Below, one piece after another: positions 1 to 13,200 of a DNA stretch of 64,000 nt. A model generated the notes under the pieces. The model was not told the DNA's origin. It saw only the letters and a list, made by a program, of their open reading frames with translations, and made no database searches. The DNA is from Phaseolus vulgaris (taxonomy: Eukaryota > Streptophyta > Magnoliopsida > Fabales > Fabaceae), in assembly GCF_000499845.2 (NCBI RefSeq), contig NC_023751.2, positions 30,723,475-30,787,474 on the forward strand, written 5' to 3'. Both the position numbers and the translations under genes were made by a program. Position 1 is the first letter of the stretch, and the number at the start of each line of letters is the position of its first letter.

Positions 1-1200
1 AATTGGAATGTAGTAGGGATAGGTTAGGTATAACACATATGGAACAATAGGCATTTCTAGATACCACTTAATTCAGATAATACCATTAATTATTATATTT
101 AAAATATTATTCATTTGCACTATTAAGTTATATAACATTACAGGAAGACTTTTATTTATTTCTTAACATGAAATGTCATTATTATCACCTTAATTTTATT
201 ATTAAGATTAAACTATATAGTTAAACAAACAATTTAATATCTATAAGTATCACAATTTCTCAATTTTAATCTTACTTGAAAAAAATATTAAATTTGACTT
301 TTTTTATAAAAAATTAAAATATCATTTATGCCATAGATACATAAAGTACAAATATTATTAACATTAACAAATCAATAAATAGAAACTAATTTTAAATACA
401 AATTATATTAACTAAATTTGATATTATTTTATAAATAAAAAATTATTAATATTTAAATTAGTTTATAAATCTGTGAATTAGAGTTTCATGTTGTCAACTA
501 AACCCTAAACCCTAAACATCGATTTTTGAATTTTTTTTTCTGTGATTAATGTGTACAATATTAAATATGAAACTGACTATTTTATGATAATATTTCATTA
601 ATAACACATACTTCTTCTTGTATGTTTCGTTGATGTTCAACCGTTAATTATAAATCAATTCGAGTAAGTATTATCAATCTCTGATATCTTTTGATAACAA
701 CAACTCTACTATCAACATTATATACTCAACACAAAAATTCTACTATCAACATACTCAACTATATATTATTCGACGTTTTATTTCTTAGGTTAATTTTGTA
801 CTTGATGCAAATAGGTTAATAAGAATATGATACTAAATGATATGTTTTATATTAATATTTGTAGAGATGTTTATAGTATGTAATAAATATAAGAGGAGAT
901 ATAATATAGGTATTCAACTGTCAACACCAAAATGGAATTAAATAGATGGTGTTAGCTGAAACTGCTTTAGGACTTTTTGGTATTCAGAATAATGGCCTCC
1001 ATGTATGGTAAGGTGTTTTTATTCATAAATCAACTCAACAACGACACAATAAACTGTATTGGTTGGCATAGAAAATTAAATTACAAAAACCAAAACAGAT
1101 AGACTCAGTTAACATGAATTAGGTAAGCCAGGAAAATTTTGTTAGTTCAGAAAATTATTAACAAACATTTATTTTTGTAGATTAACACATTTTTTTAACG

Positions 1201-1231
<31 letters not shown>

Positions 1232-2479
1232 GAAATTGAATTAATAATATGGAATCGGAAGCTCTGAAATAATAAAACTGAATTTTAAATAAATAAATAA
1301 ATAAATATTCTTGATATAGGATGGAATTAATGTTGGAGGTGTTGAGGAATGAGAAGCATAGCCTAAAATATAAATGATGAAATGGTATTGTAGTGATTCA
1401 GTATCTGACAACTGTTTGAAGAAGCACATTTTTGTTTGATTCTAAGTTTTTTTTCCAGTAAATTAAAAGAAGCAATACCTAATTCAGTTTATTTATTCAA
1501 TAATACACCAATTTAGTTTTTAATTGAAAATAAATATGTACCATATTTTTAATTTTGAAGGATTAATTGAATAGAATATTAATTCAAATGAATAAAAGAT
1601 GTATAAAATTAAAAATAAAAGAAATTGATTAATATTTATAGGATTAATTTGCGCCCATCAAAATTGTAAAATTGTTAAAAGAATAAGTTAATAAAACATG
1701 TTCGGATGGATGTTATTTTTTTATATAGTCAACTAACTAAAAATTATTACATACTATATATTATTTTTATAATAATTATATTAAAATGATCTTAATGTGT
1801 TTTTTTATTAACTGACAGTGTAATTTATAACATTAATACATCAAAATTAAACTAAAAAAATAAAATTTGTTTGATTATTCTGCAATTTTGTTTCCAAAAA
1901 AATTAATATGTAATTTCATTTAATACTTTCTACAATGTTAGTAATCAATTAATTATTTTTTTAGTTCAAATGTTTGATTGGATGAGAGTCAACCTTTTGT
2001 TTTCACAATTCAGAACCTCTAAAGAAAAAAATAGGGTATGTAAGAAGAATATTATAAAATAAGTATACATGGTCCACTCATAAACTATAGATAAATTATT
2101 GATTGTTACAATAAGTATATTCAAAGTTACATTAAAGATATAATGTTGTGAAAAATAAATAAAATTGGAAATATTTTATTGGAAGATTTGTGTTATGTTG
2201 AAGAGAGTTTTTTGTGTAACACACATTCCACCCACTCTCCCTATTCTGTTTGTATCCTGACAGGATCACATGCAGATGCAGACAGCTCCAGACCCTCACA
2301 TCTTCATCCCACATGGATGGATCATGGACTTGTGATCTCTTAGATGAGCTTACGTGACATCTGACCCACACAAACATTTCACCCCCTTCTTCCTCCCCCA
2401 CTAACACATTAACAAATTCATAAAAATACAAATAACTAAATTAAATAAAGGAAAAACCTTTCTGCCAGCTCTAACCAGA
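1..2479. other. AT-rich intergenic region upstream of the LONGIFOLIA gene
   Basis: No credible coding region is seen on either strand; open frames are short and of low complexity. The stretch holds a short telomere-like run (two and a half AAACCCT units, 500-517), a TA dinucleotide run (1203-1222) and many A/T homopolymers. The last few hundred bases could contain distal promoter elements of the downstream gene, but I recognise none with certainty. Confidence 0.6.
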
Positions 2480-3345
2480 TTGTTATTGCACATTCTTAAG
2501 ATACCCAAGAAAAAAAAAATATTAAGAAAAAAACACCCTTTTCTCTTATCTCTGTCTCTCCTTCCATTGAGACAGACACCTTGGCATTGTTCCTCTGCTT
2601 GTTTTGTGTCCACTGTAAGAGTGTGCTGGATTATTACTCTCTCTCTTTATCTGCATTGTTTGTGGCTGTTGTCATACAAGGTGTTGTGTGGTTTCATCTG
2701 TGAAACTCATCAAGGTTTTCCTTCAAGCTGGGGTGCCAAAAGGATTAAGCTTTCTGGGACATTCCTTTTCATCTTGCAGTTTTGCTTTTGCAAGCGCTGA
2801 GGAGGTTGTGGGGGTGACTTTGACCACCAAAAACTGAAGTGTATGCTTCAGTGAGATAAAGTTTTCACCTTTCATGCTGTGAGGACCCAAATCTGTAGAA
2901 TTTTGGGGAAATTGGCTGGATGGTATTTTCTGTATTTTTGTTGGAAATTGTTTACCTGCAACTGGGAAAGCATCTATCTTTCTGAATGCTTCCCTTCCCT
3001 CCATTTGGGACTACAAAACTGTGGAAACTGTTTCATTCTTTTTGTGATTGTCAGGGGTAGGACTGCATATAATTGAGAAAAAGAGAGGAGGATAGTTTAG
3101 TTTATCTTCTGTGCACAACGGATTTTGTTTCAGGATAGTGATGTTGCTTGTGAGCTTGTGAAGTTCTGGATTCTGTATTGTTATATTTTACACTAGAATA
3201 ATATTCCTTTTCCAAAAGGGGTTTGCACTTCGCAGTGCTGTGTGAGTAGATTTAAGAGTAATAAATCATACAGCTTTAATGAAGAGGGTGTAACTGATTG
3301 TGGTAGTTGAGGGGTCTAGTTCAATTGAAAAGGAAAAAGGTTGAT
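2480..3345 (+). promoter_or_regulatory. Promoter / 5' UTR region of the LONGIFOLIA gene
   Basis: A pyrimidine-rich stretch (about 2535-2600, runs of CTCT/TCTC) typical of plant 5' leaders lies 0.75 kb before the start codon. A possible leader intron could run from a GTAAGA donor near 2618 to a TTTGTTTCAG acceptor ending at 3133; this is inference from splice-like sequences only. The start codon at 3346 is chosen because it opens the conserved N-terminus MAAKLLQSL. The reading frame is open upstream of it only from a TTG triplet. Confidence 0.4.
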
Positions 3346-6300
3346 ATGGCAGCAAAACTCCTGCAATCTTTAGCAGATGACAACCCAGATCTGCAGAAGC
3401 AGATAGGATGCATGACTGGGATTTTCCAACTCTTTGATCGTCAACATGTTCTCACGGCTCGCCGCACTACACAGAAGAGGCTTCCTTCTGGTATTCCCCT
3501 GATAGGAACATATTCAATTTTACAAATTCAGTTGTGTTTTTTGTTTTGTCTATTTAGTTTTCCCACTTGCCAATCTCTGATAAGATTTATCATCTAAGAC
3601 GTTGACTTTAGTGATAATTCTGATTACTAATTGATTTTATCACATGGATGCCAATCTTATATCAGTGTTAGTTGCATTTGCATATCGTATCTTTTTTTCT
3701 TTTTGCTTTTTTATGAATGAGCGTCTGATTTTCACAGTTTGGAAGAGCTGGGGGATGTTTTTGCATTTTTTTTTTTGTAAAATTTTGTATCATCAGGTAA
3801 TTCGTTTTACTCTGTATTCATTAACATTACAAGGCCTTGAAAGATTATTTTTGATAGATTTTTTTGAATGAGATTTTTTATTTATTTTATTAACTGTAAG
3901 TTCAATCTAAATCTTTGTTGTGTTGTATGCGGTGAACCTCTGTGAAATGGTCAGTTGATGTCATTTGCATCACCATGTTGGCTCTTGGTCATATGTTTCA
4001 ATTTCATTGGAGTATTTGCCAACTTGCATCTAATGCTTATGTTTTCCTTAGGTAATTCGCACTTCAGTGATGGAAGCTTGGAAAGAGATTCGAATAACAT
4101 ACACCATCGCCAAACAACAACTGTATGAACCTCCTTTTCACCCACATTTTTAACATATTTTACTGTTTTGAAGTTAAAAATGATTGAATTAGGATTTAAA
4201 TTGAAGCAGAAAAGTTTTGTTACCATATGAGTATGCATTTACTGATTCTATGATATGTTATCCATCACTTATGATTGAATTTAACTGCCATTTATTGGAG
4301 ACAAATGTAGAAGGTTAAGACTTGAGAGTGTTTTAATCATTTTCTAGATTTATCATCTCATCTCATCTCATCTCATGGACTTCTGCACAATCATTTGTTT
4401 CTAAAAATTTCATGTATGAACAGATGCTTTCTAATGCTGATGCATGTATTTTAACTATCAAGAAATATGACAGAATGCACATGAAACTGGACTTATGTAG
4501 CAAACTGAATTCATTGCAGGATACTAGCATAAACAAGGGTGTGAACGAAAGGCAGAGAATTTCAACCGAATCATCAAGAGCATCATTTTCTTCTTGTTCA
4601 TCATCAGTGTCCTCTTTGGATTGTAAGGCTGAAGCAGATGCACCATTTGACAGGATTCTTTTTCCTGAAACTCCTTCAAGGGATGCAGTCATGAATCAAC
4701 CAACCATCTCTTCCCATTTTGGATGTAACTCCCTTGACCTGAGGGATGTGGTGAAAGATTCTATGTATAGGGAAGCCCGAGGACTGTCAGTGAAGACTAC
4801 AGGCAAAGAAGAATCTGCCATTAATGCCATGAAGCACAGGGATTCACCACGTCCTATGCAGTTGCCCAAATTTGTTGATGGATCTTATAGAGTTGGAATA
4901 GATGGAAAACAAAGTGTGCCTATTGATCTAAAGGAGTCTATCCGAGTCCTTGCTAAACTTAGAGAAGCGCCTTGGTATTATGCAGAAACTAAAGAACTTC
5001 CAAGATCATCACATGAAGTAAAAGATGGACCCTGGCATTCGATCTCAAAGGATGCTTCTTGGTTTGCTTATGAAGGTAAAGAAATAAGTCGTTTATCTTT
5101 TGAATCACGAGACACCATCAAATCTATGCCAAAACTAAAAGAGCTTCCTAGACTTTCACTGGATAGTAAGGAAGGTTCATTCCGCCCTTATAGTTCTGAC
5201 TCAGCCACTCACCCGTCAAGAAACGTTTACACTGGCACATCCACATCAAATGACAAATTCCCTACCCTACAACAGCCTTCAACAATCCCCAGTCGTCCAC
5301 CTGGTGTTGTGGCAAAATTAATGGGCTTAGAAGCGTTACCGGATTCCGCTTTGGCTGGTGACACTCAACATTGTTCAACTGAAACTTACTCAGCACAAGA
5401 TAATGGTCAGTTTCCAAGATCATCAAAAAAAGGACCCACCAGGCCACTCCGAGTTTCTCATTCTCCAAAAATTTCTTTGAAAGACCCAACTTCCCCACGG
5501 CGAAAAAATCCCGACCTAGTTATGAAACCCATCTCAAGTTCAAGGTTTCCCATTGAACCAGCACCATGGAAGCAGCAAGATGGAAATCGAAGCTCCCAGA
5601 AACTGAATTTAAGGGGTGTAAAAGCTCCAGCGAGAGCACCAGATTCCTTTCCTTCAGTTTATAGTGAGATAGAGAAGAGATTGAAGGATCTTGAATTCAA
5701 ACAATCTGGAAGGGATCTCAGAGCATTAAAACAGATACTTGAAGCAATGCAAGAAAAGGGACTATTAGAGAGCAGAAAAGAAGAACAAGCTCCAAATGCT
5801 GTTGGAAGTCAAAGTGACTATGAACCAAAAGCTACCAGCCAAGATCAGAATACCGGGTCAGTAAGGCAACAAAATACTCAGAGAAACAATTTTCTATCAT
5901 CCACGCTCAAGGGATCTGAATCAGCAAGGGCTTTTGAATCCCCAATAGTTATTATGAAACCAGCAAAGCTTGTTGAGAAAACTGCAATTCCTGCTTCTTC
6001 AGTCATTCCGATTGGTGGTCTTTCTGTTTCCCATAAACACCAGAATGGTGGTGTGTATGTAGATAATAAAACAAGTACATCTGCTACTCGAGTAGCAAAA
6101 GATCAGTCTCCCAGAAACATTCATCGGGATGCTTCTGCCAGTTCCATTGATAAGAAGGCAAATGGTAGTAAGACTACAAGATCTGCACAATCTCAATCTA
6201 GGTCTCAACAACATCTAAAAGAAAGTAGCCAAAGTTCAGTGAAGCACTCAGGAACTGTGAGCCCAAGATTGCAACAGAAGAAGTTGGAGTTAGAGAAGCG

Positions 6301-8323
6301 ATCTCGTCCACCTGCTCCACCATCAGATTTCACCAAACATGGAAGGCAATCTGGTAAGAAGGCAGCAGAGTCAGGTTCACCAGGTGGGAAGCAAAGACCC
6401 AAAACCCTCAACTCGCGACATAGTGACGAGCAACTCAGTGAGATAAGCAATGAATCAAGAAGTTTATGTTGCCTGGGGGATGAAACTTCTCTGCAATCAG
6501 ACAGTTTAACTGTCAACTCTAAGATGGAAGTGGAAGTCACAAGTAGTTTGCAGTCTGTTGAAAATGATGACAACCAAAGTCCATCTTTGAAGGCTGTGAA
6601 GCAATTGATTTCAGAGACAGTGCAGAAAGTAGGAGTTATTTTCATCTTTATATTCTAGCTTTCTGATTAGCGCAATGTGATAAAATTGAAAATTTAAGCA
6701 AATAGTATATTCCTTAGCAGTTGATAATGTGCACATCTTGCTTACTGTTCCAGAAATCAACTCCAAGGTTGAATGAGGATGAGTCAGTTGCAGAACTTGG
6801 AACAGATGCCCCGGAACATCCAAGTCCTATCTCAGTTCTTGATGGATCTGTGTACAGAGATGATGTGCCATCCCCAGTAAAGCAGATATCTGAAGATTCA
6901 AAAGGTATAGTTTCTGTCTTCTAGATAAAGATACTAAATAAAATTGTAGGAAAAAATCTTCCTTTTTTCAGAATCAGATCAGCATTAGGATGGATTGCAA
7001 ATTTGTCTTACTCTTACCATTTTATTTTTGAAATGTTTAACAAGTAAAAAGTTGAAATGTTTTCTTAAATGAGGGACTGACAAGTGGTAACAATATGATA
7101 ACTCGAAGTTGATCATGCTTTTATTGGCGATAGTGCATAAAAATAAATGTAAGATTTGCCCCCCTAGAAATTATATTGCTTTCTATTGGATCATTAGTTT
7201 TTCAATGAGCCTCAAGTGATATTAAGTGTATGTGCATCTGGAATTAGTTGCTGTTAAAGGTAACAGTGGTATTGGTACCACCAGCTAGAGAACAAGCACA
7301 AGCGTTAGAAATTGAAAATTATTATGGGCCATGACATTAAGAAGCCTTTGGCTTTGTACATTCTTCCTTGCTTTATCTGCATGTCCTGAAATTCATCCTG
7401 AAGATTTGCCCAATAAATATCACTTGTATGTGTCATGATTGTCCAAAAGTATGTGAAATTTTTTCACCTTTCTAATTATAATATCAAATTTTGCAGGTGA
7501 TGATGCTCAAGAATCCGAAGAAAATGAGATTAAAGATCAGTGGAACCCAGCAGAGAGCCTTTCATTTAACAGCATGGGATCGGGAGAGATCAATCGCAAA
7601 AAATTACAGAACATAGATCACCTTGTCCAGAAGCTTCGACGGCTGAACTCCAGTCATGATGAAGCTAGAATTGATTACATTGCTTCGCTATGTGAAAACA
7701 CAAATCCAGATCATAGATACATTTCTGAAATATTATTAGCTTCGGGCCTCTTACTCAGAGATTTGAGTTCCGAGTTGCTGACATTTCAACTTCACTCCTC
7801 AGGTAATCCCATAAATCCTGAGTTATTCCTTGTCTTGGAACAGACCAAGGCAAGTAGTTTGCTTTCAAAAGAAGAAAGCAGCCCCGAAAAAGAGGCTAAC
7901 TTGAAGTTGAACAAAGAGAAATTTCACAGGAAATTCATCTTTGATTCTGTGAATGAGATTCTTGGTGCCAAATTAGGCTTGTCCCCAGAGCCATGGTTTC
8001 TGCCTAACAGTAACAGACTCACTAAGAAAACCTTGAGTGCTCAAAAGCTTCTTAAAGAACTATGCTTCGAGATTGAAAAAATTCAAGCCAAGAAGCCAGA
8101 ATGCTGCTTAGAAGATGAAGATGATGATCTGAAAAGTATGCTGTGTCAAGATGTTATGCATGGCTCAGAAAGTTGGACAGACTTTCATGGTTATTTACCT
8201 GGGGTTGTGTTGGATGTTGAGAGACTTATATTCAAGGACTTGGTAGATGAGGTTGTGATTGGTGAATCATCTGGTTTGCGAGTCAAGCCATCTGTTAGGC
8301 GCAGAAAGCTATTTGGAAAGTAG
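3346..8323 (+). CDS. LNG1-like: LONGIFOLIA-like protein (TON1-recruiting motif / TRM family), five coding exons
   Basis: Coding exons: 3346-3490, 4052-4122, 4520-6628, 6754-6904 and 7497-8323. All junctions are GT-AG and phases agree, giving 1100 residues. The N-terminus carries the TRM M1 motif (KQIGCMTGIFQLFDRQH, about residues 18-34). A serine-rich linker follows, then repeated LPRLSLDS-type stretches and the PPGVVAKLMGLEALP motif near residue 330. A conserved DLEFKQSGRDLRALKQILEAM helix lies near residue 460. A DUF4378-like C-terminus begins near residue 890 and ends VRRRKLFGK. Arabidopsis LNG1/LNG2 (TRM2/TRM1) bind microtubules, recruit TON1-type proteins and promote longitudinal cell elongation; that role is transferred by homology. 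The protein is somewhat longer than the Arabidopsis proteins. LNG1 versus LNG2 orthology cannot be settled here. Part of exon 3 was copied to about 18 kb. Confidence 0.93.
4360..4378. repeat. Short CATCT tandem repeat in LONGIFOLIA intron 2
   Basis: About four perfect copies of the pentamer CATCT in the intron between coding exons 2 and 3. It is a minor microsatellite and could serve as a length-polymorphic marker. Confidence 0.7.
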
Positions 8324-8903
8324 TTTGTTCAATTATTACCTTTCTCACTGATATTAGATATATAATTTTCTTGGTTTAAGGCATATAAGTTTGCTTATTA
8401 GAGCTTTGATTATTTATTTTTTTGCCAAGATGTAAAGAAATTTGAGATACCATGGATTTTTTGGCATACATAATACATAAAAACTAAAGGTTCCTAATTT
8501 GAAACATCTGGGCTTATCTATTCATCCATATTGAGTTGATGGCAATGGTTCTTAATTTTCATGCCATGAATACCTTGCAACTTACGTTACTATACCCTGC
8601 TTAAGCCTGTCTCTTGCTGCAGAATGATGCATGATTCGTGAATTCTTAAATGAATTCTTAAAACTTCCAATTTATGATTTCGATTTTGAATGGTTTCTTA
8701 AACAAATAATTTTTATACTTATATAAACATTGCTATTTTAACTATAGAAGATCTTACATTATCTAGGAAATAATAATATATAAGTGACATCAATTCTCAT
8801 CTTATAATTTAATTAACTTTTGTAGGTTATTAAGTAATAAACATTTTCTCAATAATAACTATTAGAATATGAAAGATCCTATATTAGTTAAGAATAAAGT
8901 CGA

Positions 8904-8945
<42 letters not shown>

Positions 8946-10256
8946 GAGTTATTAAGAATATGAAAGATTCCATATCAGCTAATAATAAAATCAAATTATA
9001 ATATATAAAAAAATAATATTAAATTATAATACATAAATGAGCTAAATTACGAGGGATAGCACCAGAACCAATTATGATCTAACCCAAGACCTCTACATCC
9101 TAGAAAATGTCTATTTTACTCTTATTTTTTCAGATATTTATATCTGGAATGTACCTTCCATATGACAATTCTCAACACAATAATGTCTTCAGGAGGTTAA
9201 AATCAGAAAGTTTTTTTTTTTTCATTCTAAATGCAAAAGAAGGACAATTTGGGGTTTAAAAAAATGATGGGTACCGATCAAATTGATCTGGTGGGAGAAT
9301 TAGCAAATTCTGAGGAGAAATTAAAAAATATATACAATAATCAATGTTACAAAAATCAGTTTTTTCGACAATGATTTCTATTACTCCACCTCCACGGTGA
9401 AACTTTCTATTACAATAAATAAATTGAAACTGGGTTTATTGAGGAATTCTTTTTTCTTAAATAGACTATTCAGAAAAAACTTCGTATTTTTTATTTTATA
9501 TTGTGCCTTCATTTATTTTTTATATTGAGCACAATAATAAAAGTATGCAACCTTACATATATAGATGTAGGAAAGAATAATAAAGATAATTTTAGTAAAT
9601 TTGCGTGCTAAGATTGAGTGAAAACAATATGAAAATTATTAACAATATTAACATAAAGATGAAGATTGTTTTACAACCATTATATTTCTAAGTAACTATA
9701 AATATAAACACAGTATTCAAAGGACAAAATAAATATTGAAGAGTAACAGAAAACACAGGGACTAGAAAGCAAAAAAGAAAGCATTAGATTATAATTTTTG
9801 AAAACGCAGAACCAAATAAAAAAAATGATATTTAGTGACTGAAATCTCCTTTAAAGCTTTAAATAAATTTAAGTCACGTTATGACATAACTTCCAAAATA
9901 ATTTTACAATTAACTAGCTCCCATGTCCAAAAAGGATATATATGGAAGAGGAAAATTATACCTAATAGACTTGCATTGCATCTTCTGTTGTGGATCCAAA
10001 AGCTTCCTCAAGTGGCTTCAAATGAGACTCTAGTTTATTCTGTTAATCCAAGTTTGACACAATAGTGAACTACAATCAATTTTGACCAGCTCTAAACTCG
10101 CGTTCAGTGGTTTCCAACGGCAAACCAAAAACGTTCCAAGAAGGTAAAAAAATTATGAAAAAAATAGAACTATAATGCAGTGCCTGTATCATCAATGTGA
10201 ATGATAAACTATCTCCACAGCTTTCATCATGCATTGTTCTGTAAGCAATGATCTCC
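8324..10256. other. Convergent intergenic region (3' ends of the LONGIFOLIA and FCP1-like genes)
   Basis: Both flanking genes end here, so the outer parts are 3' UTR. The middle is AT-rich with a TA run (about 8909-8940). Two imperfect copies of a segment of about 90 bp sit around 8860-8910 and 8950-9005, sharing a GAATATGAAAGAT core. A frame at 9835-10065 lacks an ATG and any recognisable domain, so I do not call it a gene. Confidence 0.55.
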
Positions 10257-13200
10257 CTACCCGGTTGATGAAGGCCTAGCCTTTTGGCTTCTTTGAACTG
10301 ATTCTATAACTCTACGGTAGTAACCCCAGGATGGATTTGCTTCTCTTATCGGCCGTTGGCCGAAAGGATTTTCTGACACGTAGTTTCTCACATTCTCAGC
10401 CACAGCCAGCCCTTCTAGATAAACCCGAAGATCACCTCCTGGTCCTGTGAACAGAAGAATGAGAGGCTTAACATGAATTTCACATCAATATGCTTAAAGC
10501 ATTTGTTATTTGCTAAAGAGTGCAGGGTTGTAAAGGAGAGAAAGATGTGCAGAAGACTGTCCTACCTAATTCTGAGTCTCTGGTGTTGTAGTACAGGTAA
10601 GAATAAGGAAATATCGCTGAATGCATCTGAAAATAAATTGCAAGGGTGAAGTGACAAAATAGGAGGAAATATGGATGTCAACAGCAGAAAGTAAAGCTTA
10701 CTGCATAATAAAAGGAAAACAAAAATAAGAGAGCTTACAGGATTCATTAGTGCCTTGTAAGGGGAGTCATCTAATAATAATGTGTTCGACTCGTTAAACT
10801 CTCCCTTCTCCCATGGTAGATCGGGTTCTTCCTTTTCCCACAACTTTCTAAGTTCCTTCAATACAAGGGGCTTGTATATATTCTCAACAGTAGTGAATTC
10901 AGTTGTAGTACAGTGGGACTGATTCTGCATATGACATTATACAAAGATTAAAAGCGTCTAGAGAAGTTCCAAGGAATGAAGATAACTGTAACCCTTTACA
11001 GGCTGTAATGTAACTGCATTTATAATGATGAAACAACAATTATCTTACTAAAATGCAATTATGATTTAAAATATCACTCCAATTTGACTTTGTCTATATC
11101 AAAATCCATACACACCCACGAAATTCAAACAAAAGAATACTATAATTAAAAGTTTGCTAGAGCTATATAATTTTCTTGGTGATTGAAGATTATTAAACTA
11201 TCATGTAACTCCATCATATATTTAAATGCCGCCAATATATGTTCTGTTTGGATACTGATAATTAGGACATAAAATGAGAAAAATTAAATAGGTGAAAGAC
11301 AGCAATTTTTTAAATTAACAATTTGTTTTGATTAACAAAATTTCCTATATAATTCAATATGCAAGGAATTACAAATCAATCTCAATAACCATTCAACATC
11401 TGGCCCACATAAAACAAAAGACCATTTATAGACTAAAATTGTTAATAGAGTACACGTAGATAAAAGATGTACCTAATTCTTAAGACTAAGTTGAGGAAAA
11501 GAAATTACTTATTGCAGACTTATATACCCTACCAAAAGCCCCTAAAATTATACTAAAAGCTACAAAGATTTGGATCAGATTACCCAACAAAAGAGCAGTT
11601 TGGATGCAGATTTCCCCAAGAGAAATTTGATTGCTTCATGAACATTGCTCCTGCCAATAGTGGCAAAATAAAAAAAAAGTATGAAGACCACTTTTCTATT
11701 GCTTAAATACAAATCGACAAGTCTTTGATTGCAACTTAAGCCTAGGTCAAAATAATAAACAAAAATCAGTCATAGATTAGCAAATACTTGGCTCTAGAAG
11801 ACCATACTCCTACATGAAATCTGTCAAAGCAAAACTGTAGAAAATCCTCACAAAAGGGCCTCTTGTAGACTGCAAAAGGAAAAAATAACATGACAGTCAA
11901 ATTCAACCTAGACCAAAATAAGAACTTTGGAATGACGAAACCAGATTTTTGACCATGTTACCTTTTTTCCCTTTCAACACAAAGTCTGGCTCTGGTTCTC
12001 GTCTATATCTTGTACGAGTGACATTAACACTGACAAAATCAGCAAGTAGTCCATTCACATCAAGGATGAGAAGCTTCTTCTTTCGGTTGCCAGAAACACT
12101 TCTGTCTAGTGAGAATTGTGAAATCTTTAAATGACCATCTCTTACGGTGTCTAAGCTTAAATCAGAAACATCACCTGCACAACACAGATCATTTCTTGTA
12201 ATCTCCGCATGATCTAACTGTCTACCATTTGTTTCACGTTGCTCCACATGAATGTCAACTGCAGATGAGGTAGTCATAGATCTTTGCTCATTAATGTTCT
12301 CAGTGTTCAACTCTATTTGCTCACCTGAAAAACACACAATGACAATTATAAAATCTTTAAATGATCATACCTTACTGTGTCTAATCTTACATCAGAAACA
12401 TTACCTGCACAACACAGATCGCTTCTTGTAATCTCTGTATTATCCAGTTGTCTACCATCTGCTTTGAGATGCTCCACAGGAATGTCTACAATAGAATTAG
12501 TCATAAACCTTTGCTCATTAATGATGTCAGTGCTCAACTTTATTCCCTCAGCTGCATCTCCACTATGTGAGGCAACTTGATCAATTGAAAGTTTTGTTTC
12601 TACACCCATCAAGCCAACTCTCAATGATCCATCAGAAAATTTGTGTGAATCATCTTTGTCATGATCCTGAAAAGTCGGTTCGTTGTTAGGACTTTCAGGA
12701 CTAGGGTAACCACTGCTTCTACAATCAGCATTAACCATTTGTCTCCTTTGACAGGCTTTGTAACACATGCTTTTATCAGACAAATCATAATCTGCTGGGT
12801 CATCAACATCTTCCTTCATCAGACTTGTATCATTTACAAAACTATTCTTATCCTCCAGGTTGGAAATGTTATCATTTATGCTATGCTCTATATTAAATTT
12901 TACAACTTCTGGCACACACTTTTTTGCAAAAGGCTCAGGACTTGCTGCAACAAAAATGTGGTTGCCGCTTACTTCTGGAACATTATGATGCTTTTCTGCA
13001 GTTGTATTGATCATCTTCTGCTCCTTTTCTTCATGATCTCCCTGGCAAAAACCTGCTTCCTCATAAGATTGACTTGTTATTGGATCAGAGGAAAAACATT
13101 GAATGGGATGTCCTGACAGCATATCCATTGCAGGTGAGGAAGCTTTTGCTGCAGTTGTATCGATCATCTTCTGCTCCTTTTCTTCATCATCTCCCTGACA

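Noticed and set aside
2480..3076. Frames of 65-106 codons upstream of LONGIFOLIA
   Set aside because: They fall in the putative leader/promoter, overlap on both strands and have no recognisable motif.
6205..6645. 146-codon antisense frame in LONGIFOLIA exon 3
   Set aside because: Shadow of the coding strand; the sense frame has a clear family match.
12661..13116. 151-codon plus-strand frame over the FCP1-like first exon
   Set aside because: Antisense shadow of the real minus-strand exon, which has correct splice phases and an internal protein repeat.
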